Below are positions 9,161-15,946 of a stretch of 64,000 nucleotides of DNA, piece after piece (position 1 is the stretch's first letter; every line of letters begins with the position of its first letter). Both the position numbers and the translations under genes were made by a program. The notes under the pieces were generated by a model. That model searched no databases and was not told the origin of the DNA. It saw nothing but the letters and a program-made list of their open reading frames with translations. The stretch is from Saprospiraceae bacterium UBA7687 (GTDB lineage Bacteria; Bacteroidota; Bacteroidia; Chitinophagales; Saprospiraceae), in contig DLGT01000059.1 of assembly GCA_002482845.1 (NCBI GenBank), forward strand, positions 10,812-74,811, read 5' to 3'.

Positions 9161-9970
9161 ATGTACAGATGGTTCCATGTATTTGCCTTTGTTTGTCCTA
9201 TGGTTTTATTTGGACAATCCGACTCTACTACGTATGAAGATACTTATCCCGACACTTTTCCCGAGTCAGATCGAGTCAGCGTTTCACACGCTAATAGACA
9301 AATTCCTAAGATATTTCAATTGTTTTCAGCTGGCGAAATAGATTACATCTCTGGTGGCATGTTGCGTTCTAGTGCAAGGCTTGCAGAGATAAATATTGGT
9401 GATCCAGAGCGATTTTACATTCCATTGTATATCATGGCTGGAGCTACGACCAATCCCACTGAAGAAGGTTACAGTGTAAATACCCTGAGTGCTGCTGAAA
9501 TACTCAATAATTATGGAGGTATGTTTAGTATCGGCATCCACGGAAGTCGCAGAATTAAAACGATCAGCAAAACAACCAAATTGGATATTATCTATCAAGT
9601 AGCTACAAAATCTATGAGTGGCATTGCCTTGGAGCTTGATGAAACTGTTTCCTTGTTTTCAAAAATAATAGTGACAGGACTAGGTATAGATACTAAAGCA
9701 TGGAAAATAGATCAACTCCCAAGTGATGGGCGTGCATGGCTTAAAGCTTTTATTTCATACTCTATAAATAATAAAGAAGAAATGCAAAAGATATTTGGGT
9801 GCAGTTCTGACCATCGATTTGCGGGTGGGAATATAGAATGTGGTTTGGACATCAAAGATTTTATTGCTGTAAAATTGGGTTACCACAAATACCTAAATAA
9901 CCAACATATAAGTGCTTTCCAAAAGGGATTTTATGTGTTTTCTGCTGATTTTACACTTGGAAGTCCGTAG
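9161..9970 (+). CDS. Exported protein of unknown function
   Basis: A 269-residue protein with an apparent signal peptide (VFAFVCPMVLFGQS, residues 7-20). The mature part carries alternating hydrophobic stretches in the second half (FSKIIVTGLGIDTKAW, FIAVKLGYHKYL, FYVFSADFTLG), compatible with a small outer-membrane beta barrel, but I do not recognise a family. It stands alone, preceded by the family-B repeat and followed by a strong palindrome at 10006-10038. A downstream hairpin and the signal sequence support it being real; the function is unknown. Confidence 0.7.
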   Translation: MYRWFHVFAFVCPMVLFGQSDSTTYEDTYPDTFPESDRVSVSHANRQIPKIFQLFSAGEIDYISGGMLRSSARLAEINIGDPERFYIPLYIMAGATTNPTEEGYSVNTLSAAEILNNYGGMFSIGIHGSRRIKTISKTTKLDIIYQVATKSMSGIALELDETVSLFSKIIVTGLGIDTKAWKIDQLPSDGRAWLKAFISYSINNKEEMQKIFGCSSDHRFAGGNIECGLDIKDFIAVKLGYHKYLNNQHISAFQKGFYVFSADFTLGSP

Positions 9971-10005
9971 GAATGTAGAAAGAGTGATTTTTATATAAAC
10001 TCCTA

Positions 10006-10038
10006 AGACCTTATAGGTTTTCAAAACCTATAAGGTCT
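10006..10038. terminator. Perfect 16-bp inverted repeat after an exported-protein gene
   Basis: Arms AGACCTTATAGGTTTT (10006-10021) and AAAACCTATAAGGTCT (10023-10038) with a one-base centre, 36 bp after the stop codon at 9970. In RNA the central TTTTCAAAA would form the loop. There is no long T-run after it, so it may be a transcript 3'-end stabiliser or a dispersed palindrome rather than a classic intrinsic terminator. Confidence 0.5.
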
Positions 10039-10100
10039 ATTATAGTAGCTAAAAACGATTTTCAAAACTCAACTGATAAATTTTTTCAATAAATATTCCT

Positions 10101-10108
10101 TACTTTTG
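10101..10108 (+). promoter_or_regulatory. -7 box TACTTTTG almost touching a start codon
   Basis: The Bacteroidota -7 consensus TAnnTTTG is matched exactly four bases before the ATG at 10113. A start site 5-8 bases downstream would fall on or next to the ATG, which would make this a leaderless or near-leaderless mRNA. No clear TTG -33 box is seen at the expected distance. Confidence 0.4.
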
Positions 10109-10112
10109 TGCC

Positions 10113-11186
10113 ATGGTATGGAATACAGTTTTAAGAAGTGTTGTCGTTGGGTTTAGCCTGATTTTTTTTATTGGCTTACAAGCACAGGTTGAGCAGAACA
10201 AAATAAACTCTACATCTAATATCAATAACATATTTAATAATAACAAACGAACCATTCAATACGATCCGAGTATTCCATTTGATACGATCATTCCCAAAGG
10301 TTTTACCATTCGTGAAAAACAAAGTTTAAAAGGACTAGATTATTATATTGTCCAAGATTCTGCCAAAAGATTGGCGCTTATCAATCATAAAGGTGATTAC
10401 ATCTTTGATCCAGCAAAATCACAAAATTTCAAAGCGATTGATGGAAAAATATGGCTTACAGTCAAAAATGGCATTTATAGATTGTACGATGAAAAACTCA
10501 ACCTTTTGACCCAGAAAAACTATGTAAAAATAGAACAACTTGACGCCCGATATTTAATCGCAAATATACCTGGCTCATCCAGCATTGATGTTTTTACAGT
10601 GGATGGCAAGTTGTTTTCTGCTGCTCAGTTTAGTGCTTTGATTCGAAATGGTGATTTGGGATATTCCGTATATGAAAGTCAAAATAGGGTAGCATGCACA
10701 GCGGATAGTTTATTAAATAAACAGACTTGTTTGCCATTTGCTGAGATCTTAGCGATACGAAATCACGATTCATTATTTATCGCTCGCAGCACAGAGATGT
10801 ATGGTTTAGTTAATGACCAAGCTAAAGAAATCATTCCTATGAGTTACAAAAAAATAGTGCATCTCAAGGAATTAGATTTATTAGAAGGCATGCATAATTT
10901 TTTCAATTTTGATTTATTGGACCTAAATGGCAAGATCATTTATCGTTCTTTTCCTGGGTTTTATAATTTTAGAAAGATTACTGAAAATCTTTACCATGCG
11001 AAAGCTGAAGAAGACCATTTAATATATAATACCCAAATCAAACATATTGTAAAAATCACACATCCGGGCCTCTTAAGAATAGATAAAGAACTGCTAGAAA
11101 ATAAAAATCTACTCACTTTTACTCATAATGATCAATATGAGTATTTCCATGCTAATACAGGTGAAAAACAAGTTTTAGGTAAATAG
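10113..11186 (+). CDS. Exported WG-repeat-like protein
   Basis: A 357-residue protein with a signal peptide (about 1-25, FFIGLQAQ). The mature part has weak WG-type repeats: short blocks such as MYGLVNDQAKEIIPMSYKKI and RLALINHKGDYIFDPAKS resemble the YGLVxxxGKxIIPxxYDxI pattern of Bacteroidota WG-repeat proteins. These are beta-rich surface or periplasmic proteins of unknown role. The last 31 bp of the gene region is duplicated 103 bp downstream, on the other side of a foldback repeat. The family call is tentative. Confidence 0.65.
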   Translation: MVWNTVLRSVVVGFSLIFFIGLQAQVEQNKINSTSNINNIFNNNKRTIQYDPSIPFDTIIPKGFTIREKQSLKGLDYYIVQDSAKRLALINHKGDYIFDPAKSQNFKAIDGKIWLTVKNGIYRLYDEKLNLLTQKNYVKIEQLDARYLIANIPGSSSIDVFTVDGKLFSAAQFSALIRNGDLGYSVYESQNRVACTADSLLNKQTCLPFAEILAIRNHDSLFIARSTEMYGLVNDQAKEIIPMSYKKIVHLKELDLLEGMHNFFNFDLLDLNGKIIYRSFPGFYNFRKITENLYHAKAEEDHLIYNTQIKHIVKITHPGLLRIDKELLENKNLLTFTHNDQYEYFHANTGEKQVLGK

Positions 11187-11292
11187 AAAACCTGAAAAAT
11201 CAACCGTTTCCCTTTAGGGTCAGGGTTAAAAACGGTTGAATATTTTTTGTGAAATCATTAGAGGTGAACAACAAGTTTTAGGTAAATAGAAA
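11159..11292. repeat. 31-bp direct repeats flanking a foldback element (copy 3)
   Basis: The end of the WG-like gene, including its stop codon (11159-11189), is repeated at 11262-11292 with one mismatch. Between the copies lies a foldback element with perfect 10-bp arms TCAACCGTTT (11200-11209) and AAACGGTTGA (11230-11239) around the core CCCTTTAGGGTCAGGGTT. The duplicated flank may be a scar of insertion or of a 103-bp tandem duplication in which only part survived. Confidence 0.7.
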
Positions 11293-11342
11293 TCAATATC
11301 TGATCTTTACAGAAGGGCTTACAAACCCCAACTGGGTGAAGT

Positions 11343-11378
11343 ATTTATAACCGCGGATGTAAATCCGTGGTTATAAAT
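11343..11378. repeat. 16-bp stem, 4-base loop hairpin
   Basis: ATTTATAACCGCGGAT (11343-11358), loop GTAA, then ATCCGTGGTTATAAAT (11363-11378); 15 of 16 pairs are Watson-Crick and one is G-T. It is intergenic, has no trailing T-run, and lies between two copies of the foldback family. It resembles palindromic intergenic repeats common in this phylum; I recall the motif but cannot verify copy number here. Confidence 0.55.
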
Positions 11379-11490
11379 GGCAGAAGTACTGGATTTTGGC
11401 GCTTTTTTTGCCTGCAAGCTGCAAAAATCGTGACAAAATTTAATCAAGCTGAATTATAACTGAAAGTTACCATGTTAAATACCAAATCTA

Positions 11491-11529
11491 CAAACCGTTT
11501 TCTTTGAAGGTCAGGGTTAAAAACGTTTG
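11491..11529. repeat. Foldback repeat, diverged core (copy 4)
   Basis: Arms CAAACCGTTTT (11491-11501) and AAAACGTTTG (11520-11529), pairing with one bulged base, flank a diverged core TCTTTGAAGGTCAGGGTT. The right half of the core is the same as in copy 3. It lies about 100 bp upstream of the membrane-protein gene at 11627. Confidence 0.55.
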
Positions 11530-11626
11530 ATATATTATTCATCTTTTACTTAATGACGAAGGTCATATCTCGAAAAACGTCAACATTCACAAATTCAACT
11601 ATTTTAGCGGCATTAAAGCAAAAACA

Positions 11627-12130
11627 ATGGCCAGTTTTAGGGTAAGACCGAAGTTCGAAATGACGAGTTCAAAAACGATGGAAGACATCATCACCTTAGT
11701 AAAAGAAAAATTAAAAACCAATACCCATAACCTGCATGGTCAAGCTATGCAAGACCATATTACCATAAGAGTCAATAGATCTCATCGCCATTATTGGTCT
11801 CCACAACTCAGCGTACTCATGTACCGCGAACCAGAAGATGTTACTACTAGAATTATAGGTGTGTACGGTCCGATGCCAAATGTGTGGACTCTGTTTGCAC
11901 TTGTTTATTTGGCAGTAGGTGTACTTTTTGTGTTTATAGCCATCATTGGATTTTCTCAGCAAGCTTTGGGCAATGATAGTTCTATTTTGTACGCTTTGCC
12001 AGTACTTGCAGCTATTGCTATTGGCATGTATATCTTCAGCCAAATGGGTCAGAAACTAGGAGCAGCACAGACCTACGCCATCCATTACTTTTTCGAAGAA
12101 GCCCTTGGTGAATATGTACCAGAAGTGTAG
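11627..12130 (+). CDS. Small membrane protein of unknown function
   Basis: A 167-residue protein: an N-terminal soluble half (SKTMEDIITLVKEKLKTNT, then ITIRVNRSHRHYWSPQLSV) followed by two membrane helices (about 93-114, VWTLFALVYLAVGVLFVFIA, and 122-142, LYALPVLAAIAIGMYIF) and a short amphipathic tail. I do not recognise a named family. A hairpin at 12145-12182 follows the stop. Conservation of the HRHYWSPQL block would be a good handle in a search. Confidence 0.75.
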   Translation: MASFRVRPKFEMTSSKTMEDIITLVKEKLKTNTHNLHGQAMQDHITIRVNRSHRHYWSPQLSVLMYREPEDVTTRIIGVYGPMPNVWTLFALVYLAVGVLFVFIAIIGFSQQALGNDSSILYALPVLAAIAIGMYIFSQMGQKLGAAQTYAIHYFFEEALGEYVPEV

Positions 12131-12144
12131 GGTAGGGGTGAATA

Positions 12145-12182
12145 CACCACTAAGCATATATCAAGTAATATACTTAGTGGTG
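12145..12182 (+). terminator. Hairpin after the membrane-protein gene
   Basis: CACCACTAAG (12145-12154) pairs perfectly with CTTAGTGGTG (12173-12182); the 18-base loop has further A/T pairing. It starts 15 bp after the stop at 12130. There is no T-run, so termination is only inferred from its position. Confidence 0.45.
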
Positions 12183-12184
12183 AA

Positions 12185-12291
12185 TAATTATGGGTGTATC
12201 TTGTTATAAAATTCCTTTTGTCTCCCTTATGGGAAGGGTAAAACAAAAGAAATTTTAATGAAGTTGTAATTTGGGGATACGCCCATAATTA
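12185..12291. repeat. Large nested foldback repeat (copy 5)
   Basis: Outer arms TAATTATGGGTGTATC (12185-12200) and GATACGCCCATAATTA (12276-12291) pair at 15 of 16. Inner arms AAAATTCCTTTTGT (12208-12221) and ACAAAAGAAATTTT (12243-12256) pair at 13 of 14. The centre is CTCCCTTATGGGAAGGGT. It fills the gap between a plus-strand gene and the convergent M56 gene. The right outer end (GGATACGCCCATAATT) is shared with the copy near 54230, so these two belong to one subfamily. Confidence 0.75.
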
Positions 12292-12299
12292 ATTAAAGG

Positions 12300-13307
12300 T
12301 TACTTTATTTCACCTTCTTTTTGCCACTTTTTGATTAGTTCAATGTTGGGATTTGATCTCTCCAATTCATTCTCTATCAAATCTTTATAAATTTTCGATA
12401 TTTTTCTCTCTATAACAGTAACCGTTTCATCAAATGTATTAGGATCCAATACAATAAAGGTATCATTTACATAAGTGATTGAAGCTATTGTTTTTTCATA
12501 ATAATCTCTTTGATATTCGTTGGTTCTAATTTCCGTTGTTTTACATTTTTTACCATCTTTATCAACGATTTCGGTGTAGACAGTATCCACAATTATAACA
12601 ACGTCTGACTTTATGGTGTCTGATTGTTGTAATCCTTTGATATCAACGGGTACAACATAAGATTTAAAACTGAAAAGTGAAAAAACAGTAAGTAAAATAG
12701 GGATCATTAAGAGATACTTGTGACTCTTTTTTGGATTGTTTTTAAGAATGTTCATCATGGTGATTCTTTTTTTAGTAAATGAAAAAAAATGGTTACAAAG
12801 CGAATACATTTTTTGGTCTTTGCGATAGCTCAAGATACAATCTGCATAGGTGGCCAGCCCATAACGATTTATCATTGTTGTGTCGCAAAAGTATTCGTGA
12901 TTCAATTTTATGTGATTGGTGAGCATATATGTAAATGGATGAAACCATAAGATACATTTTAGCACTTCCGTTATCAGAATATCTAAACTATGTAGATGTT
13001 TAGCATGGACTTTTTCATGGTCGATGATTTCCTTTGGCGTATTCATAGTATGAAGGAAAATGAAGTTAAAAAAACTTGCAACATTCCCTTTTTTATCAAT
13101 GACTATTTTATAATCCCCATCACGCACAATCTCTGATGTATTAATTTTATTAAAAACCAAGTATAAATGATAGATAAATTTTGATAACATTACTATAACT
13201 CCTAGCAAATAAATAGTAGCCAAAACAACCATTAAATATCGATAATTTGTAAAAATCTGTTCTTTTGGGATGTGAATAGTATTTGTAGTTTTTACGCTCA
13301 TTTGCAT
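12300..13307 (-). CDS. M56 (BlaR1-like) metallopeptidase, C-terminal part
   Basis: 335 residues carrying the M56 zinc-protease core: HEKVH (HExxH) in the first third, then a membrane-adjacent helix and the distal NHEYFCD zinc-ligand block. It is followed by KKRITMMNILKNNPKK, a membrane helix (YLLMIPILLTVFSLFSF) and a periplasmic tail. BlaR1-type proteins sense envelope damage or beta-lactams and cleave the BlaI repressor. The first codon follows directly, in the same frame, on the TAA that ends the 67-residue fragment at 13308-13511 (TAA ATG CAA ATG). The two pieces clearly make one ancestral protein split by a nonsense change. The ATG right after the stop could allow reinitiation, so activity is uncertain. 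Confidence 0.8.
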   Translation of the reverse strand: MQMSVKTTNTIHIPKEQIFTNYRYLMVVLATIYLLGVIVMLSKFIYHLYLVFNKINTSEIVRDGDYKIVIDKKGNVASFFNFIFLHTMNTPKEIIDHEKVHAKHLHSLDILITEVLKCILWFHPFTYMLTNHIKLNHEYFCDTTMINRYGLATYADCILSYRKDQKMYSLCNHFFSFTKKRITMMNILKNNPKKSHKYLLMIPILLTVFSLFSFKSYVVPVDIKGLQQSDTIKSDVVIIVDTVYTEIVDKDGKKCKTTEIRTNEYQRDYYEKTIASITYVNDTFIVLDPNTFDETVTVIERKISKIYKDLIENELERSNPNIELIKKWQKEGEIK

Positions 13308-13511
13308 TTAAACAGGATAAATAGGTAATTCAATTAATGGTACAACCAATGTAAACATTATGGTTGCAATCAAATAAACTCTATTATTAAGAAATGAAAC
13401 TTCTTTACTAAAAATGAAATAGTAAAGCACCATTAAAATGAACAAAATAAGAGACGATCTAAGCAAATAAATCGTCAATAGATAGTCGGCAAATGCAGTT
13501 AAGTTTTCCAT
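13308..13511 (-). CDS. M56 (BlaR1-like) protein, N-terminal fragment
   Basis: 67 residues corresponding to the usual N-terminus of Bacteroidota M56 proteins: membrane helix LIYLLRSSLILFILMVLYY-like (residues 13-33), a short loop FSKEVSFLNNRVYL and a second helix ending LVVPLIELPIYPV. It then stops at TAA. The reading frame continues without shift into the 335-residue protease part, so a single-base change such as CAA to TAA would explain the split. It lies 5 bp downstream of the BlaI gene, as in normal blaI-blaR1 operons. Confidence 0.75.
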   Translation of the reverse strand: MENLTAFADYLLTIYLLRSSLILFILMVLYYFIFSKEVSFLNNRVYLIATIMFTLVVPLIELPIYPV

Positions 13512-13516
13512 ACTAG

Positions 13517-13867
13517 TTATGATTTAAGAGATTTTACCAAGGCTTCTAATTCTTCAATATCGATATTTTCTTCTTCCATAAAATGGGAAAGAAGTGATGA
13601 CTTACTACTTCCCAAATGTTGGTGATAAAACTTATGGAAGACAGATTTACTAAATTCTTTTTTAGCTACGATAGGATAATATTGGTGGGACTTACCAAAG
13701 ACATTATAAGCCAACCAGCCATCTTTTTCTAATTTTCGAATGGTGGACAATACGGTATTGTAAGGCGGAATAGGTTCTTCTAGATAAGCCACAATTTCCT
13801 TTGGAAATGCTTTTCCTAACTTCCAAAACAGCTCCATTATTTTCTCTTCAAGTGGATTCAGTGTCAT
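13517..13867 (-). CDS. BlaI/MecI/CopY-family repressor
   Basis: A 116-residue winged-helix protein with the family start LNPLEEKIMELFWKLGKAFPKEI, the recognition region YNTVLSTIRKLEKDGWL (about residues 35-52) and a helical dimerisation and cleavage tail. BlaI represses its own operon and targets until the M56 partner cleaves it. Here the partner gene is broken by a stop, so BlaI could be a constitutive repressor unless reinitiation works. The promoter at 13887-13915 carries BlaI-like half sites (TACA/TGTA). The divergent TonB-domain genes from 14092 are likely co-regulated; that is inferred. Confidence 0.9.
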   Translation of the reverse strand: MTLNPLEEKIMELFWKLGKAFPKEIVAYLEEPIPPYNTVLSTIRKLEKDGWLAYNVFGKSHQYYPIVAKKEFSKSVFHKFYHQHLGSSKSSLLSHFMEEENIDIEELEALVKSLKS

Positions 13868-13886
13868 TATATTTATTAATTATACA

Positions 13887-13953
13887 CAAATGTAATGATA
13901 TTTCAATTAATACAACTAATTGTTCGTTATATTGTTTTATATTTCGTTGTATT
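13887..13953 (-). promoter_or_regulatory. blaI promoter with candidate BlaI operators
   Basis: On the minus strand a -7 box TACATTTG (13887-13894) and a TTG -33 box (13913-13915) are 18 bp apart, matching the Bacteroidota promoter. Overlapping the -7 box is TACA-CAAA-TGTA, and next to the -33 box ACAA-CTAA-TTGT; a further pair AATACAAC (13909-13916) / GTTGTATT (13946-13953) is symmetric. BlaI/MecI operators are built from TACA/TGTA half sites, so autorepression is plausible. Confidence 0.6.
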
Positions 13954-14062
13954 TATTATTTAGATATTCATTTTTAATAAAAATCTAATAACTAATTAAG
14001 CCATAAATTGACCTTTCTAATAAGAAATCGATAATTTATCCCACAAATACAAGATTTACAAT

Positions 14063-14070
14063 TATCTTTG
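14063..14070 (+). promoter_or_regulatory. -7 box TATCTTTG for the TonB-domain gene cluster
   Basis: An exact TAnnTTTG match 21 bp before the ATG at 14092. No TTG -33 box is apparent at 17-23 bp, so activation by a factor, or another sigma factor, is possible. Confidence 0.45.
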
Positions 14071-14091
14071 GTCGGAATTTAAAGTTATAGT

Positions 14092-15345
14092 ATGAAGTTA
14101 AAATTCAACCAGTTTTCGGGGATTACTATTTTATTTATGATTTGTCAAATTTCCACTTATGCTCAGTTTAATAGTGGATTGTTTGCCAATTGTATTTATT
14201 TCGATGATGCAAAACAAGTGGAAGATTGTGAAAATCTTCAAATACAAGATTATTTTGATTCAGAAATACTTCCATTTCTAAAAGACATTAAAAAAGAAGG
14301 GAATAAAACGAAATATTATACCTATTTTTATATCGATCCATTGGGTTCAGTGATTGATTTGGAAATTCTTGATATCTCTAAATCAGAAGAACAAATTATT
14401 ATGCCAATAAAATTTCCTGAATTATCATCACTACCCAAAGTAAGCAATGTAATTGCAAAAGAAAACCATATTGCTGCTTTTACCTGTGATTTTGATAAAA
14501 ATAATTTTTTAATCGGCAAATACTCCTATGTTGTTGCGGCAAAAGATGAATTTTATAAAGTTGTACAATTTACGCCAAGATTTCCTGGCTGCGAAGATTT
14601 GCCAACCCAAAAAGAAAAGAAGTCATGTGCTGACGCTAAAATGTTAGAGTATATCTATAGCAACTTAAAATACTCAGAAGAAGCAATAAACAAAAATGTG
14701 AATAATGGTTTAGTTGTTCAGTTTATTGTAGAGACAGATGGTTACATCACAGATATAAATGTGAAAAGAGACTTTGGTTATGGGTGTGGACAATCTGCCT
14801 TTGACGTTGTAGAATCTATGAATCATATGGAAGAATCATGGATTCCTGGTTCACATTTCGGGAGAAATGTAAGAGTTAAATATACACTACCCATTAAATT
14901 TAACCTAAGTAATAGTTATGAATTTGATAACGAAAATTATATTATTGATACTGATTCGCATGGAATTAATAATAAAGACTCCATTTATCAAAGTATTGAA
15001 GAAATGCCTTTTTTTCCAGCATGCCCTAATGAAAAAAATAGAAAACTAAGGAGAAGCTGTGGAGAAACAGCGATGTTACAATATGTTTATAAGAACATAA
15101 AGTCTCCACCTGGTTCATTTGATGACACTTATAGTAGGCGGATAAGGGCATTATTTGTGGTTGAAAAAGATGGTACTATAACAAATATTAACGTAACTGG
15201 AGATACTGATAATGGAGTAGGGGAGATGATCAAAGAAGTAATTGAAAAAATGAATGAGATGAAAGAAAGATGGATTCCAGGTAATGTTGCTGGAAAAATC
15301 GTTAGAGCTCAATATGAGTTGCCCATTAATATGCGAAAAGAATAA
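14092..15345 (+). CDS. Secreted protein with tandem TonB-C-like domains
   Basis: A 417-residue protein with a signal peptide (about 1-24, ISTYAQ). It contains an N-terminal degenerate domain, then two TonB C-terminal-like domains, each starting with a cysteine motif (FPGCEDL about 162, FPACPNE about 308) and ending in a WIPG block and a TLPIKF/ELPINM strand. The first has the family pattern LVVQFIVETDGYITDINV plus GYGCGQSAFDVVESM; the second lacks the GCGQ cysteine (DNGVGEMI instead). There is no TonB N-terminal membrane anchor or Pro-rich linker, so it is unlikely to drive receptors in the normal way. It is the first of three tandem paralogues, divergent from blaI. Confidence 0.8.
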   Translation: MKLKFNQFSGITILFMICQISTYAQFNSGLFANCIYFDDAKQVEDCENLQIQDYFDSEILPFLKDIKKEGNKTKYYTYFYIDPLGSVIDLEILDISKSEEQIIMPIKFPELSSLPKVSNVIAKENHIAAFTCDFDKNNFLIGKYSYVVAAKDEFYKVVQFTPRFPGCEDLPTQKEKKSCADAKMLEYIYSNLKYSEEAINKNVNNGLVVQFIVETDGYITDINVKRDFGYGCGQSAFDVVESMNHMEESWIPGSHFGRNVRVKYTLPIKFNLSNSYEFDNENYIIDTDSHGINNKDSIYQSIEEMPFFPACPNEKNRKLRRSCGETAMLQYVYKNIKSPPGSFDDTYSRRIRALFVVEKDGTITNINVTGDTDNGVGEMIKEVIEKMNEMKERWIPGNVAGKIVRAQYELPINMRKE

Positions 15346-15381
15346 ATTAAAAATTAAAATAAGTTTAAAAATATGTACATC

Positions 15382-15906
15382 ATGAAATTTATCCAATTTA
15401 CCATCATCCTAACATTTGTATTCTCAAACACCTTGATGGGTCAAGGAAATATATTATCAAATTCTGAAAAAGAAAATGAAGTATTTAAAGTAGTGGAAGA
15501 GATGCCAAGATTTCCCGGCTGTGAAGGTTTGGAAACGCAAGCAGAGAAAAAAAAATGTGCTGATGCTAAGATGCTAGACTATATTTATGCTAATCTTGTT
15601 TATCCAGCGGAAGCTATTGAAAAAAACGTAGCAGGGCAGGTAGTCTTACAGTTTATGATAGAGATAGATGGTTCCATTTCAGAAATAAAAATAGTGAGAG
15701 AAATTGGGTTTGGCTGTGGCCAAGCCTCTGTTGATGTCATCGAATCTATGAATACATTGGGTAAAGCTTGGCGACCAGGTCATCAAAGAGGAAAACCTGT
15801 AAGAGTGTTATACACCTTACCCATAAAATTTGATACTCAAAAGAAGGATACTCAAAAAAAGGATACTCAAAAAAAGAATAAAAATTATCCTTCCTTAAAG
15901 AACTAA
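15382..15906 (+). CDS. Secreted single TonB-C-domain protein
   Basis: 174 residues if started at the ATG at 15382; an upstream ATG at 15373 adds three residues, but the paralogue at 15947 begins with the same MKFIQFTIILT, which favours 15382. After a signal peptide (ending LMGQG), a TonB C-terminal-like domain carries FPGCEGL, KKKCADAKML, VLQFMIEIDGSISEIKIV, GFGCGQASVDVIESM and WRPGHQRGKPVRVLYTLPIKF. The C-terminus has a threefold DTQKK repeat (near 15831-15875), which reflects a 15/12-bp DNA repeat. Its three cysteines match those of the neighbours. The role is unknown; the context suggests the BlaI regulon. Confidence 0.8.
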   Translation: MKFIQFTIILTFVFSNTLMGQGNILSNSEKENEVFKVVEEMPRFPGCEGLETQAEKKKCADAKMLDYIYANLVYPAEAIEKNVAGQVVLQFMIEIDGSISEIKIVREIGFGCGQASVDVIESMNTLGKAWRPGHQRGKPVRVLYTLPIKFDTQKKDTQKKDTQKKNKNYPSLKN

Positions 15907-15946
15907 ACGATATTAATATCTTAAAATATTTTAAAACACATAACAG

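Noticed and set aside
10006..10038. Mobile element end for the 33-bp palindrome
   Set aside because: There are no flanking direct repeats or partner end, so a hairpin or dispersed palindrome is the simplest reading.
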